DNA from: Bacteroidales bacterium
GTDB lineage: Bacteria; Bacteroidota; Bacteroidia; Bacteroidales; UBA12077
Length of the DNA stretch: 64,000 nucleotides
NCBI GenBank assembly: GCA_013138975.1
Contig: WTBR01000132.1
Coordinates: 1-64,000 of the forward strand
Reading direction: 5' to 3'
Numbering within the stretch: the first letter of the stretch is position 1; each line of letters starts with the position of its first letter. A program made the position numbers and the translations under genes. Positions 37,067-46,614 of the stretch are shown here, in pieces. The notes under the pieces were generated by a model. The model was given only the letters and a program-made list of their open reading frames with translations, had not been told where the DNA came from and ran no database searches.

Positions 37067-37807
37067 TCAGTTTATCTTTATTAATTGATTTTCGGTATTT
37101 TCATTTACAAACTCAATCGTCTCTGGGTTTCCCGTGTAATAAATATTCCCAGTTCTAATAATTTCTACTTTAAGGCTTTGGCTAGCATTAACGTAGCAAT
37201 TGCCAATGGTCTCGGATTTTACTGTTACATTTTTTGCTTCAAAATTCTTAGCATTAACTTGAAGTGATCCTCGAGCCCAAAACGTAAATGAGTTAGTAGT
37301 TCCCTTTAAATTAATAATTCCTCCCGAAGGTTCCGAGTTAACAATATAAAAATTACCACATTTTATATCAATATCAATTTCCGAAAAATCCGTAATAGAT
37401 AATATTTTAAGTTCAGGAGTAATTAAAGTGTTCTGTGAAATAATTTTTGAAGGAGCATTTAATTGCAAAAAACGTAGTGAATCAACAGAAATGAATAACT
37501 CAATTTTATCGTAATCTCTTGACCAGTTTGCTGTATTATGGTCATAAATCGTAAGCATGTGTTCTTCATTTACCGTAAATTCCAAATTAGGCAAAAGATT
37601 ACTTCCTCCTTTTGCTTCAATTTTGCATAAGGTGTCCTGAATTAAATGAATTTCAAATATATTTTTAATATAAATCTCATTGAACTCAGAAATTTCAATG
37701 GTTTTAGTAACAATATTCCCTTTATCCAAGAAAGCATCATCACATGAAAAGATGAATAATAATAGTACAATATAAATTACATTTTTCATTCTACATTTTT
37801 CATTCAT
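37067..37807 (-). CDS. lipoprotein with head-GIN (DUF2807) domain
   Basis: 246 residues, or 240 if translation starts at the seventh codon, ATG 37789, which would give a more typical signal sequence. A lipobox-like LFIFSC precedes the mature cysteine. The DUF2807 beta-helix domain (about 36-225) starts with SEFNEIYIKNIFEIHLIQ and continues as regular short beta repeats. Such proteins are predicted surface or periplasmic adhesins of unknown role. It lies 88 bp downstream of the deacylase-like gene on the same strand. Confidence 0.82.
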   Translation of the reverse strand: MNEKCRMKNVIYIVLLLFIFSCDDAFLDKGNIVTKTIEISEFNEIYIKNIFEIHLIQDTLCKIEAKGGSNLLPNLEFTVNEEHMLTIYDHNTANWSRDYDKIELFISVDSLRFLQLNAPSKIISQNTLITPELKILSITDFSEIDIDIKCGNFYIVNSEPSGGIINLKGTTNSFTFWARGSLQVNAKNFEAKNVTVKSETIGNCYVNASQSLKVEIIRTGNIYYTGNPETIEFVNENTENQLIKIN

Positions 37808-37895
37808 TATTCTATGCTCTACATTATTCTGCGTTCCATATTCTTAATTATTTTATCTCCCATCTCATATCTTTTATCTCCCATCTCACTTTTAA

Positions 37896-38996
37896 TTAAA
37901 ACACATACCCAATTCCCCACTCAAGAAAACTAGCTTTAGCCCAATGAGATTTTAAGGTAAAGTTCGTAATAATTTTATCTTTTATTCTATATCGTAATCC
38001 TATTCTACTATAAATTGGAGCAAACACTTCTACCGGGGCGTATACATATCCACCTAAATTTATTAGCATTGATAGGTCTCCTATTACTAATTCATGTCCT
38101 ACATGTACACCAATTTGGTATAAATCAGCGTTAATTATATCGGACTTATCTGTATTTGTTGAATATTGAATGTTTGTAGCGTCAAAAAACAAGTCAGTTC
38201 CAATACCCCATCTTCTTCTCAAAGAATAATTTCTGTTATAATCAAAAATTAAGGATGATGCGTAGAAATATCCGGATTCGTAATGAGATAAAGTCTTAAT
38301 GCCTCCTGCATATATAACAGAGTATTCGTTCTTTTTGTCAATTTGAGGTAGTTCTACATAAACAGGATTAGGCTTATCGTTTATGTGATATAAAATACCA
38401 ATTGATCCTGAAACTGCATTTAAACCTTTGTTTGGCGACTCTATTTTTCCATTTGAACAGTGAGTGAAACGTACCGCATTTGTTAGTAATATTTTTTTAG
38501 TTAAAGGAATAGTCGACTGAAGACTAAAGTCAAGATACATATTTAAATGAGAGGAAATGGCTAGATTTTGCGGATTATCAATAATGTCAAAATGTTTTGT
38601 TAAGTATGCAGCTCCAAAAGCAAATTGCCAACTCAAATTGGCTTTATTAGAAGCTCCAATTATAGGAGCCTTAAGGAAAGCATATAATCCATATGCATAT
38701 CCGTAAATATCATCGTTTCCTAAATTTGATCTGTAAAATCCAACACCATAATAAGGGTATCGGAACAATTGATTCCAATATTTATTTCCGTATGTTAGTT
38801 TGCTTATTTTTAAATCAAATGTTCTTAAATGATCTTCTAAAAAATATTCAATTGATTCATGATGGGGCATTATGAATCCATAACCTAAATTAGTTTCAAT
38901 ACCCAAACCTTTTATTAGAGATTCAGAAGATTGTCCCTTAACAAAATAAGGAATGATAAATGCAATGAAAATTACTGTAAGGCGTTTAATAAACAT
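37896..38996 (-). CDS. acyloxyacyl hydrolase / PagL-like outer-membrane lipid A deacylase
   Basis: 366 residues: signal peptide about 1-21, then a beta-barrel-like protein ending EWGIGYVF with a terminal phenylalanine. RFTHCSNG (about 176-183) matches the H-x-S-N active-site motif of PagL-type 3-O-deacylases. The protein is longer than classical PagL because of a second barrel-like half, as in other Bacteroidota members. Would trim an acyl chain from lipid A at the outer membrane; lpxB lies 1.2 kb away but is not cotranscribed. Confidence 0.75.
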   Translation of the reverse strand: MFIKRLTVIFIAFIIPYFVKGQSSESLIKGLGIETNLGYGFIMPHHESIEYFLEDHLRTFDLKISKLTYGNKYWNQLFRYPYYGVGFYRSNLGNDDIYGYAYGLYAFLKAPIIGASNKANLSWQFAFGAAYLTKHFDIIDNPQNLAISSHLNMYLDFSLQSTIPLTKKILLTNAVRFTHCSNGKIESPNKGLNAVSGSIGILYHINDKPNPVYVELPQIDKKNEYSVIYAGGIKTLSHYESGYFYASSLIFDYNRNYSLRRRWGIGTDLFFDATNIQYSTNTDKSDIINADLYQIGVHVGHELVIGDLSMLINLGGYVYAPVEVFAPIYSRIGLRYRIKDKIITNFTLKSHWAKASFLEWGIGYVF

Positions 38997-39039
38997 TTAA
39001 TTCATTTTCAAAAGATAAAATACAAAATTAATATTTGAT

Positions 39040-39069
39040 TTTGATTAAAAAATTTTAACGCTAAATTTG
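39040..39069 (+). promoter_or_regulatory. promoter of gldF (TTTG-N18-TAAATTTG)
   Basis: TTTG at 39040-39043 and TAAATTTG at 39062-39069 fit the Bacteroidota -33/-7 pattern with 18-nt spacing. The in-frame TTG inside the -7 element (39067) is therefore not the gldF start; ATG 39091 is. Confidence 0.6.
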
Positions 39070-39090
39070 TGTTCAAATAAAAACCAAACC

Positions 39091-39822
39091 ATGTATACGC
39101 TTTTAAAAAAAGAAATTAGCGGATTTTTCAGTTCCTTAACCGGTTATATAGTGATAATAGTTTTTTTAATTATTAATAGCCTGTTTATGTGGATATTTCC
39201 GGGCAGTAATAACGTGTTAGATGGAGGTTATGCAAGCCTGAATAGCTTATTTATGATCTCTCCCTGGGTGTTCATGTTTCTCGCTCCGGCAGTTACAATG
39301 CGTATGTTTGCTGATGAGAAAAAATCCGGAACAATAGAATTATTGCTCACACGTCCATTATCTGATATTCAAATCATTTTAGCTAAATATTTGGCAGGAT
39401 TGATTTTAGTTTTATTTTCAATTTTACCAACTCTTATATATTTCTACTCAGTATACCAATTGGGTAATCCCGTTGGAAATATTGATACAGGAGGTACCTG
39501 GGGTTCATATATTGGCTTGTTCTTTTTAGCAGGAGTTTATGTTGCTATAGGAGTCTTATCTTCTTCCATTACCGAAAATCAAATAATCTCATTTATTATT
39601 GGAATGCTCTTGTGTTTTGTCGTTTATATAGGATTTGATTATATAAGCGAGTTAATCATATTTAAAAATATCGATGGAATTGTAATAAATCTAGGAATCA
39701 ATGAACATTATAAATCAATGAGTAGGGGAGTTATTGATAGTCGGGATATGATTTATTTTGTTAGTTCAATTGCATTTTTCTTGTTAATTACCAAAACCAT
39801 TTTACAAAGTAGAAAGTGGTAA
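39091..39822 (+). CDS. gldF: GldF-type ABC permease
   Basis: 243 residues with six predicted helices, and the ABC-2 permease motif DEKKSGTIELLLTRPLSD between helices 2 and 3. Start chosen at ATG 39091 because the upstream in-frame TTG lies in the promoter. GldF and GldG form the membrane part of an ABC transporter first known from Flavobacterium gliding but widespread in non-gliding Bacteroidota. The ATPase (GldA) is not in the window. Confidence 0.9.
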   Translation: MYTLLKKEISGFFSSLTGYIVIIVFLIINSLFMWIFPGSNNVLDGGYASLNSLFMISPWVFMFLAPAVTMRMFADEKKSGTIELLLTRPLSDIQIILAKYLAGLILVLFSILPTLIYFYSVYQLGNPVGNIDTGGTWGSYIGLFFLAGVYVAIGVLSSSITENQIISFIIGMLLCFVVYIGFDYISELIIFKNIDGIVINLGINEHYKSMSRGVIDSRDMIYFVSSIAFFLLITKTILQSRKW

Positions 39823-39833
39823 AACCGATAATA

Positions 39834-41534
39834 ATGAAGCAAAATCTGAAAACACAAAACTTAACACAATTGATTATAGCCTTAATAATAATCTTGTTTG
39901 TTAATTATATATCTTCAAATAAATACTTTCGCTTAGACCTTACCACAGATAAGCGGTATACACTTTCTAAAGCAACACATGAAATATTAGATTCTCTTAA
40001 TGATGCAATTTATATTGAGATTTATTTGGATGGTGAAATGCCCATTGGATTTCAGCGTATGCAAAAATCAGTTCATGAATTAATGGATGAGTTTAGGGTA
40101 ATTGCAGGTTCTAATATTCAATATCAGTTTGTAAATCCATCAAAATCAAACGATGAATCCAAACGAAATGCTATTTATCAGGATTTATACGAAAGAGGAT
40201 TAAATCCCACCAATGTTAAAGATCGTGATGAAGAAGGTGGATTAGCTGAAAAGATTTTATTTCCGGGAGCCTTTATCACTTATAAAGATTTTGAAACACC
40301 CGTAAATTTATTAGTAAATAACCCGGGATTATCTGCAGATGTTAATCTGAATAATTCCATCCAGTCCCTTGAATATGAATTTGTGAGTGCAATTAGTAAA
40401 ATTATAGCAACAAAAAGAAAGAAAATTGCCTTTGTTGAAGGACAAGGCGAATTAGACGAATTTTATACAGGAGATATTACAAAATCTTTAAATGAGTATT
40501 ACGATATTGATCGGGTAACTATAAAGGAATATCCTAAAATTCTTGATTCCTATGATGCAGTGATTATTGCGGGGCCAACAAAGGAATATTCTGAAAAAAG
40601 CAAATTTATTGTCGATCAGTATATTATGAATGGAGGTAAAGTGCTGTGGTTTGTTGAGTCTGTAAATATTAGTATGGATAGTTTATCAACAGGAGGAGCG
40701 ACCTTTGCATTAATGAACGATGTTAATCTGGGTGATCAATTGTTTAAATATGGAGTAAGAATAAATCCCAATATAATCCAAGATTATCAATGTGCTGTTA
40801 TTCCTATTAATTCAGCTATATCAGGAGCACAACCAAAATTTGTTCCGGCACCCTGGTTGTATTTTCCCTTGCTAAATGCTCCTGAAAATAACCCAATCAC
40901 TAAAAATCTAAATATGATAAAATCAGAATTTCCAAGCCCTATAGATATCGTAGGGAATAATTCTGATGTAAAGAATAAAATTATTTTATCATCATCAATA
41001 AATTCAAAAGTTCTTAAAGTCCCTTTATTAGTGAGTTTAAATCAGCTTAGCGAAACACCTGAACCTAATGATTTTAATCAGGGGAATAAGCCCATTGCGG
41101 TTATTCTTGAAGGGCAATTTGAATCAGTATTCAAAAATCGCTTAACCAAAGAATATACGGTTGGTGTTGATTTTAATGTTAAAGAAAAAAGTGAACCTAC
41201 AAAAATGATTGTTGTTTCAGATGTAGAGATTATAAAAAACGAAATAAAGCACAGGGCAGATGGTCTTTTTATTTCACCTTTAGGTTACGACAGATATACA
41301 AAACAAACCTATGGAAATAAGGAATTTGTTATGAATGCAGTTCATTATTTAGTTGATGAAAGCGGTATTTTGGATATTCGATCACGTGAATTTAAATTGC
41401 GTACGCTTAATAAATCAAAAATTTCAGAAGAAAAAATTAAGTGGAAGATAATAAATACTGTATTGCCAATTGTATTTATTTTACTGTTTGCAATAGCTAT
41501 GGCTTATATCAGAAAACGAAAATATACTATGTAA
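39834..41534 (+). CDS. gldG: GldG-type ABC transporter substrate-binding-like protein
   Basis: 566 residues from ATG 39834; an in-frame GTG at 39816 would overlap gldF. One N-terminal helix (about 15-30), a large extracytoplasmic region with the DUF7088/GldG core (LTTDKRYTLSKAT near the N-terminus and KKIAFVEGQGELDEF), and a C-terminal helix (about 540-560) with basic end. It forms the ABC complex with GldF, 11 bp upstream. Its last codons are copied in a downstream tandem duplication. Confidence 0.9.
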   Translation: MKQNLKTQNLTQLIIALIIILFVNYISSNKYFRLDLTTDKRYTLSKATHEILDSLNDAIYIEIYLDGEMPIGFQRMQKSVHELMDEFRVIAGSNIQYQFVNPSKSNDESKRNAIYQDLYERGLNPTNVKDRDEEGGLAEKILFPGAFITYKDFETPVNLLVNNPGLSADVNLNNSIQSLEYEFVSAISKIIATKRKKIAFVEGQGELDEFYTGDITKSLNEYYDIDRVTIKEYPKILDSYDAVIIAGPTKEYSEKSKFIVDQYIMNGGKVLWFVESVNISMDSLSTGGATFALMNDVNLGDQLFKYGVRINPNIIQDYQCAVIPINSAISGAQPKFVPAPWLYFPLLNAPENNPITKNLNMIKSEFPSPIDIVGNNSDVKNKIILSSSINSKVLKVPLLVSLNQLSETPEPNDFNQGNKPIAVILEGQFESVFKNRLTKEYTVGVDFNVKEKSEPTKMIVVSDVEIIKNEIKHRADGLFISPLGYDRYTKQTYGNKEFVMNAVHYLVDESGILDIRSREFKLRTLNKSKISEEKIKWKIINTVLPIVFILLFAIAMAYIRKRKYTM

Positions 41535-41733
41535 AAGATAAAACATAGTAAGGAATCTTAGCATAACAGGAAATAATTATAAAAAAAACTTTGCGTCTTA
41601 GCGTCTTTGCGAGAGTATAATATCAGTAAACGAAAATATACCTTATAAGAGATAAAATAAGCATTGTAAGAAATTTTGACACAACAGTAAATAATTATAA
41701 AAACACTTTGCCTCTTAGCGGCTTTGCGAGAGT
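41508..41733 (+). repeat. two-copy tandem duplication covering the end of gldG
   Basis: A unit of about 114 bp occurs at 41508-41621 and again at 41622-41733. It starts with ATCAGAAAACGAAAATATAC, the last gldG codons, and ends with the CTTAGCGTCTTTGCGAGAG word common in Bacteroidota intergenic repeats. The copies differ by point changes and small indels, so the event is old. Confidence 0.8.
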
Positions 41734-41750
41734 TCTTAAATAATAAACAT

Positions 41751-42740
41751 ATGAAAATTAATAAATCACTAATTATACTTGTTATCCTATTTATAATCGC
41801 AGGAGTATATTTCTTCTCAAATTCAAAGGGATCACTTAATTTAAGAAATTCTTCTTTTGCAATTGAATCTCCAGAGAATGTTACTAAAATTCAGATTTCT
41901 ACACCGGATAAAATTCTTTTACTAGAAAAAGAATTTCATCAATGGAAAGTTAACAGCAAATATAAGGCAACAGATAAAAACCTTGCAAATTTTTTACTTG
42001 CCATAAATAGAGTGGTTGCATCGACACCGGTTTCGAAAGCAGAAAAAGAGCAAGTGGCATCAATATTAAAAGCGGATGGCATAACAGTCGAAGTTTTTAA
42101 AAACAACCGAACGATAAAAAAATATTATGTAAGTAAACCGGAAATGAATAAGAATAAAACTTACATGATGATGCATAATTCTTCGGAGCCATTTATTGTT
42201 CGAATACCTTCATTTAAAGGTTTAGTGGCCGATTTATATATTATTGATGAAAATTACTGGCGTGATAAAACAATATTTGATTATCAACCTCAAAACATTA
42301 GCAGTATTTCCGTTGAATACCCTGAGAATATGTCAAAATCATTTCGTGTTATAAATTATAATGATGGCACTTTTGCAATACAAGAGCTTAATAATAATAC
42401 TTTTATCGAAATGTTTAATGTCGATAATGTTGTCCGGTATTTTACCTACTATCAACGAATAATTTTTGAAGATGTAACTCGGAGTTTAAACAAAAATCAT
42501 ACAGATTCGGTGATACAATCTGAGCCATTTTGTATCATTACGGTAGAGGATATACAGGGAGTTAAAAATAAAATTTCAACATACAGAAAACCTTCAGAAA
42601 AAAGCGTAGATGAGTTTGGGCAAAGTATTAAATTTGATTATGACAGAGCTTATGCCTGTTTTAACAATAATAAGGAACTCGTAACAATTCAATATTATAT
42701 TTTTGATCCTTTATTAAAAGAAATTGATTATTTTCGCTAA
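41751..42740 (+). CDS. DUF4340-domain membrane-anchored protein
   Basis: 329 residues from ATG 41751; the in-frame TTG upstream lies in a repeat word. One N-terminal helix (about 5-22), then an extracytoplasmic region with the DUF4340 pattern (ENVTKIQISTPDKILLLEKE, FHQWKVNSKYKATDKNLANFLLAINRV). DUF4340 genes regularly follow gldG-like genes, which suggests it belongs to the same ABC system. Exact role unknown. Confidence 0.82.
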   Translation: MKINKSLIILVILFIIAGVYFFSNSKGSLNLRNSSFAIESPENVTKIQISTPDKILLLEKEFHQWKVNSKYKATDKNLANFLLAINRVVASTPVSKAEKEQVASILKADGITVEVFKNNRTIKKYYVSKPEMNKNKTYMMMHNSSEPFIVRIPSFKGLVADLYIIDENYWRDKTIFDYQPQNISSISVEYPENMSKSFRVINYNDGTFAIQELNNNTFIEMFNVDNVVRYFTYYQRIIFEDVTRSLNKNHTDSVIQSEPFCIITVEDIQGVKNKISTYRKPSEKSVDEFGQSIKFDYDRAYACFNNNKELVTIQYYIFDPLLKEIDYFR

Positions 42741-42982
42741 CATAAAAATCATGAAGGCTTATTGTCTACGTGGTTTTTTTTTCGTATTATTGATTATTAA
42801 AATTGAAAGCAAAATACGATAGAATCATAAAAAATTTGAAATAAACAAGATGAGCCATTCACGGATTAAAGTTTAAGTAGTGAAATGATTTTAATATGAA
42901 TGTTCCATTGTTTAAGTACGAATAAACAGAAATTAAAGTAAAACCTTAACTGGAAAACAGTTAATTAATAAACTATAAACAG

Positions 42983-44167
42983 ATGAAATTTGTTATTTCT
43001 AGCACAGAGTTATTAAGTCATTTGCAGGCGATTAGCAGAGTAATAAGTAATAAGAATACATTGCCAATTCTTGATAATTTTCTTTTCCAGTTATCCGAAA
43101 AGGAATTGAAAATTACCGCTTCAGATTTGGAAACTACCTTAATTACTACAATTACTTTAGATAATGTAACCGATGAAGGCACTATTGCTATTCCAGCAAG
43201 AATAATTACCGATACCTTAAAAGAGTTTCCTGATCAACCACTTACATTTGATATAAATACAGAAACTTTTGGTGTAGTTATTACAACAGAGAATGGAAAG
43301 TATAATGTAGTTGGACTGAATGGTGAAGATTTTCCACAGTTGCCAATTATTAAGGATGATAAGAAAACATCAATTAATTTAACAGCAGATGTTTTATTAA
43401 GCGGTATTACTAAAACCTTATTTGCAACAGCAGATGATGAACTTCGTCCGGTAATGAATGGTATATTTATAGAACTTGCACCAGATAGCATGACATTCGT
43501 AGCTTCGGATGCTCATAAACTAGTTCGATACAAAAGAATAGATGTAAAAGCCGATCAGGAATCAGCATTTATTTTACCAAAAAAGCCTGCTTCATTGTTA
43601 AAAGCAATACTTCCTAAAGAAGAAAATGAAGTTGTAATTGAGTTTGATGATAAAAACGCATTCTTTACTTTATCAAATTATAAACTAGTTTCAAGATTAG
43701 TTGAAGGAAATTACCCAAGTTACAATTCAGTAATACCTACAAATAATCCAAACAAATTAACAATTGATAGATTAGAGTTATACAATGCATTAAAACGAGT
43801 TGCATTATTCTCAAATCAGGCAAGCAATTTAGTAAAGCTCGATTTAAAAGGAAATCAATTAAATGTTTCTGCTCAAGATATTGATTTTTCAATTTCGGCG
43901 AACGAGCGTTTAAATTGTCAATACGAAGGCGATGATATGGAAATTGGATTTAAATCATCATTTTTGATTGAGATTTTATCGAACATAGCGTCAAGTGACG
44001 TTTTGATGGAATTATCTGATCCTTCACGTGCCGGAATATTATTCCCTGCGGAAAAAGAAAATAACGACGAAGACGTATTGATGTTATTAATGCCAATGAT
44101 GATAAATCTTTACTACTATTTAAATAGATATTTGAAAAGAGTTTCATATGAAGCTCTTTTTTTATAA
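42983..44167 (+). CDS. dnaN: DNA polymerase III beta sliding clamp with an extended C-terminus
   Basis: 394 residues in three clamp domains (about 1-120, 128-245, 250-374). The family's C-terminal motif DVLMLLMPMMIN is at residues 363-374, where Bacteroidota clamps normally end. Here about 20 residues (LYYYLNRYLK onward) follow, encoded by the downstream hairpin and T-run. This looks like a lost stop codon. The ring should still form, but the C-terminal MPM(R/L) region contacts clamp partners, so an extension is unusual. Followed 21 bp later by the exonuclease gene. Confidence 0.93.
   Translation: MKFVISSTELLSHLQAISRVISNKNTLPILDNFLFQLSEKELKITASDLETTLITTITLDNVTDEGTIAIPARIITDTLKEFPDQPLTFDINTETFGVVITTENGKYNVVGLNGEDFPQLPIIKDDKKTSINLTADVLLSGITKTLFATADDELRPVMNGIFIELAPDSMTFVASDAHKLVRYKRIDVKADQESAFILPKKPASLLKAILPKEENEVVIEFDDKNAFFTLSNYKLVSRLVEGNYPSYNSVIPTNNPNKLTIDRLELYNALKRVALFSNQASNLVKLDLKGNQLNVSAQDIDFSISANERLNCQYEGDDMEIGFKSSFLIEILSNIASSDVLMELSDPSRAGILFPAEKENNDEDVLMLLMPMMINLYYYLNRYLKRVSYEALFL
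44138..44164 (+). terminator. terminator-like hairpin inside the dnaN 3' end
   Basis: AGAGTTTC, ATAT, GAAGCTCT forms an 8-bp stem (one G-T pair) followed by seven Ts. It lies within the last codons of the dnaN frame. It should limit transcription into the exonuclease gene. Confidence 0.7.
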
Positions 44168-44188
44168 GAAAGAAATAAATTATTAATA

Positions 44189-44956
44189 ATGGAATTAAAT
44201 TTAAATAAGCCAATCGTATTTTTTGATCTGGAAACAACAGGTATCGATGTTGTAAACGATAGAATAGTTGAAATATCGCTACATAAAGTGTCCCCTGATG
44301 GAAATGAAGAAACAAAAACCTTAAGAGTAAACCCTGAAATGCCAATTCCAAAGCAGTCATCAGAAATTCATGGTATTTACGACGAAGATGTAAAAGATGA
44401 GCCAAGTTTTAATCTTATAGCAAAAGATGTAGCTAAGTTTATTGAGGGCTGCGATTTAGGAGGTTATAACTCAAATAAATTTGATATTCCATTGTTAGCT
44501 GAAGAATTCTTAAGAGTTGATGTTGATGTAGATATGAAAAAACATCGTTTTGTTGATGTACAGGTTATTTTTCATAAAATGGAGCAACGAACATTGAGTG
44601 CAGCATATAAGTTTTATTGCCAGAAAAACTTGGATAATGCACATAGCGCAGAGGCAGATACAATAGCAACATACGAAATTCTAAAAGCACAAATTGACCG
44701 ATATGATGATTTAAATAATGATATAGAAGAAATTTCTAAATTTTCAACACACAATAAAAATGCTGATTTTGCCGGAAGAATTGTGTTTAATGATAAAGAT
44801 GAAGAAGTTTTTAATTTCGGAAAACATAAAGGTCAAACAGTAGAGTCAGTATTGGAAAAAGATAAGGGATATTTTAATTGGATGCTTAACAACGATTTTC
44901 CGCTTTATACCAAGAAAGTACTAACCGCTATAAAACTCAGGAATTTTAATAAGTAG
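44189..44956 (+). CDS. DnaQ-like DEDDh 3'-5' exonuclease
   Basis: 255 residues. FFDLETTGIDVVNDRIVEI holds ExoI with the DxE pair, GYNSNKFDIPLL is ExoII, and HSAEADTIAT is ExoIII of the DEDDh group. Resembles the polymerase III epsilon proofreading domain. The C-terminal 70 residues (FNFGKHKGQTVESVL) form a small domain often appended to such exonucleases in Bacteroidota. Next to dnaN, so a role in replication or repair is likely. Confidence 0.92.
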   Translation: MELNLNKPIVFFDLETTGIDVVNDRIVEISLHKVSPDGNEETKTLRVNPEMPIPKQSSEIHGIYDEDVKDEPSFNLIAKDVAKFIEGCDLGGYNSNKFDIPLLAEEFLRVDVDVDMKKHRFVDVQVIFHKMEQRTLSAAYKFYCQKNLDNAHSAEADTIATYEILKAQIDRYDDLNNDIEEISKFSTHNKNADFAGRIVFNDKDEEVFNFGKHKGQTVESVLEKDKGYFNWMLNNDFPLYTKKVLTAIKLRNFNK

Positions 44957-45114
44957 ATTCTAGTATGAGATAAGAGATTTTAGTATCAAGATTTGAGGTA
45001 CTAATGTCTCTGTTATGATAAGAAAATTAACTTTAAGTGTAAAATTACATTTTTGAAAACAAATAGTGTAAATATAATCTTGATAAACGATACTCAAATC
45101 TAATATCTAATTAT

Positions 45115-45726
45115 ATGAAAATAATTGCTATAGGTAGAAATTATATAAATCATGCAAAGGAGTTGAATAACCCAATTCCCAAAGAACCTATATTCTTTTT
45201 AATGCCCGATTCTGCATTACTACGTAATAATAAACCATTTTTCTATCCCGATTTTTCGAACAACATCCATTTCGAAGTTGAGATAGTAGTTAAAATTAGC
45301 CGCCTCGGAAAAAATGTAGCATCAAAATTTGCCCATCGGTATTATAAGGAAATTGGCATTGGAATCGACTTTACTGCTCGCGATCTGCAACAAAAATGTA
45401 AAGAAAAAGGATTGCCATGGGAAATGTCAAAATCATTTGATGGAGCTGCCCCAATAAGTAAGTTAATTTCGTTAGAAAAATTAGGCGATATTAATAATAT
45501 TAATTTCAGATTAGAAATTAACGGCGAAATAGTTCAAAAAGGCAATACAGGCGAAATGATTTTTAAGGTAGATGATTTAATCGAATATGTATCTCAATTT
45601 ATGACAATAAAAATAGGCGACTATATGTTTACAGGAACACCTTCAGGTGTTGGCCCTGTAAAAGTAGGAGATAGGCTTACTGCATATATCGAGGATGAGA
45701 AGTTGCTGGATTTTTTGGTTAAATAA
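45115..45726 (+). CDS. fumarylacetoacetate hydrolase (FAH/FAHD1) family protein
   Basis: 203 residues with IGRNYINHAKEL, the metal-binding FEVEIVVKI pair of glutamates, and GIDFTARDLQ; MFTGTPSGVGPVK near the C-terminus is the usual closing motif. The short form resembles FAHD1 acylpyruvase/oxaloacetate decarboxylase rather than the long hydrolase. Its substrate is not visible. Separate transcript; it ends just before the large repeat array. Confidence 0.87.
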   Translation: MKIIAIGRNYINHAKELNNPIPKEPIFFLMPDSALLRNNKPFFYPDFSNNIHFEVEIVVKISRLGKNVASKFAHRYYKEIGIGIDFTARDLQQKCKEKGLPWEMSKSFDGAAPISKLISLEKLGDINNINFRLEINGEIVQKGNTGEMIFKVDDLIEYVSQFMTIKIGDYMFTGTPSGVGPVKVGDRLTAYIEDEKLLDFLVK

Positions 45727-45750
45727 TGAGGAAATCCGTACTACATGATA

Positions 45751-46480
45751 TTCCGTACTACGGCTTTTGAAAAAAACGTAAAACAGCCTGAAGACAAGTT
45801 CTGTTAGCCATAGCACGACTGCATAATTAACAAGCCGTAGCACGGATAAATGATATGCACTACGGCTTGAGGAAAAAAGTATAGTAATTAGCCGTAGCAC
45901 GGATAAATGATACGCACTACGGCTTGAGGAAAAAAGTATAGTAATTAGCCGTGCCACGGATACTACTAATTGCAAATAAAATCCATAACAAATCGATAGT
46001 TAGCCATAGCACGGATATTAACACTGCGGTTTTAGTAATTCCGTACTACGGCTTTTGAATAAAACTGTGCAACAGTCTGAAAACAAGTTCTGTTAGGCAT
46101 AGCACGACTGCATAATTAACAAGCCGTAGCACGGATAAATGATACGCACTGCGGCTTGAGGAAAAAAGTATAGTAATTAGCCGTAGCACGGATATTACTA
46201 TTTGCAAATAAAATCCATAACAAATCGATAGTTAGCCGTAGCACGGAAATTAATACAGCGATTTTATTAAATCCGTACTACGGCTTTTGAATAAAACTGT
46301 GCAACAGCCTGAGGACAAGTTCTGTTAGCCATAGCACAACTGCATAATTAACAAGCCGTAGCACGGATAAATGATACGCACTGCGGCTTGAGGAAAAAAG
46401 TATAGTAATTAGCCGTGGCACGGATATTACTATTTGCAAATAAAATCCGAAACAAATAGATAGTTAGCATTAACACGGAC
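45751..46480. repeat. higher-order tandem repeat array built of CCGTAGCACGG hairpin words
   Basis: Three long units start at 45751, 46039 and about 46271 (spacing 288 and 232 bp; the first contains an extra 56-bp internal duplication, the third is truncated). Each begins TCCGTACTACGGCTTTTGA and contains words of the type GCCGTAGCACGGAT, which are inverted to ATCCGTACTACGGC, so the array can form many hairpins. Units share stretches such as AATTAACAAGCCGTAGCACG and TTGCAAATAAAATCC. No coding sequence and no spacer pattern of a CRISPR array. Confidence 0.85.
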
Positions 46481-46483
46481 GGA

Positions 46484-46527
46484 TAAAAAAAAACAGAGCT
46501 AACAGGTTTTTAAAACCTGTTAGCTCT
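46484..46527 (-). terminator. strong Rho-independent terminator of the peptide genes
   Basis: AGAGCTAACAGGTTTT pairs perfectly with the inverted copy on the other side of a short loop and is followed, on the minus strand, by nine Ts. It lies about 90 bp after the stop of the last peptide gene. Confidence 0.9.
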
Positions 46528-46614
46528 ATGTATATCGCAAACCTATTGGACTTTAGCCCTTTTATTTGATCTTATATCGTAAACTATTGAAAGATTGAAA
46601 GAATAAAAGGAGTA

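Noticed and set aside
43950..44405. 151-codon minus-strand frame across the dnaN/exonuclease junction
   Set aside because: Antisense to two clear genes and without any recognisable motif.
45643..45975. 110-codon minus-strand frame with repeated ITILFSSSRSAYHLS units
   Set aside because: It is only a translation of the tandem CCGTAGCACGG array; the periodic protein follows from the DNA repeat and has no start or family support.
45751..46480. Possible CRISPR array
   Set aside because: Units are over 200 bp, spaces between words are themselves repeated, and there is no cas gene or unique spacer.
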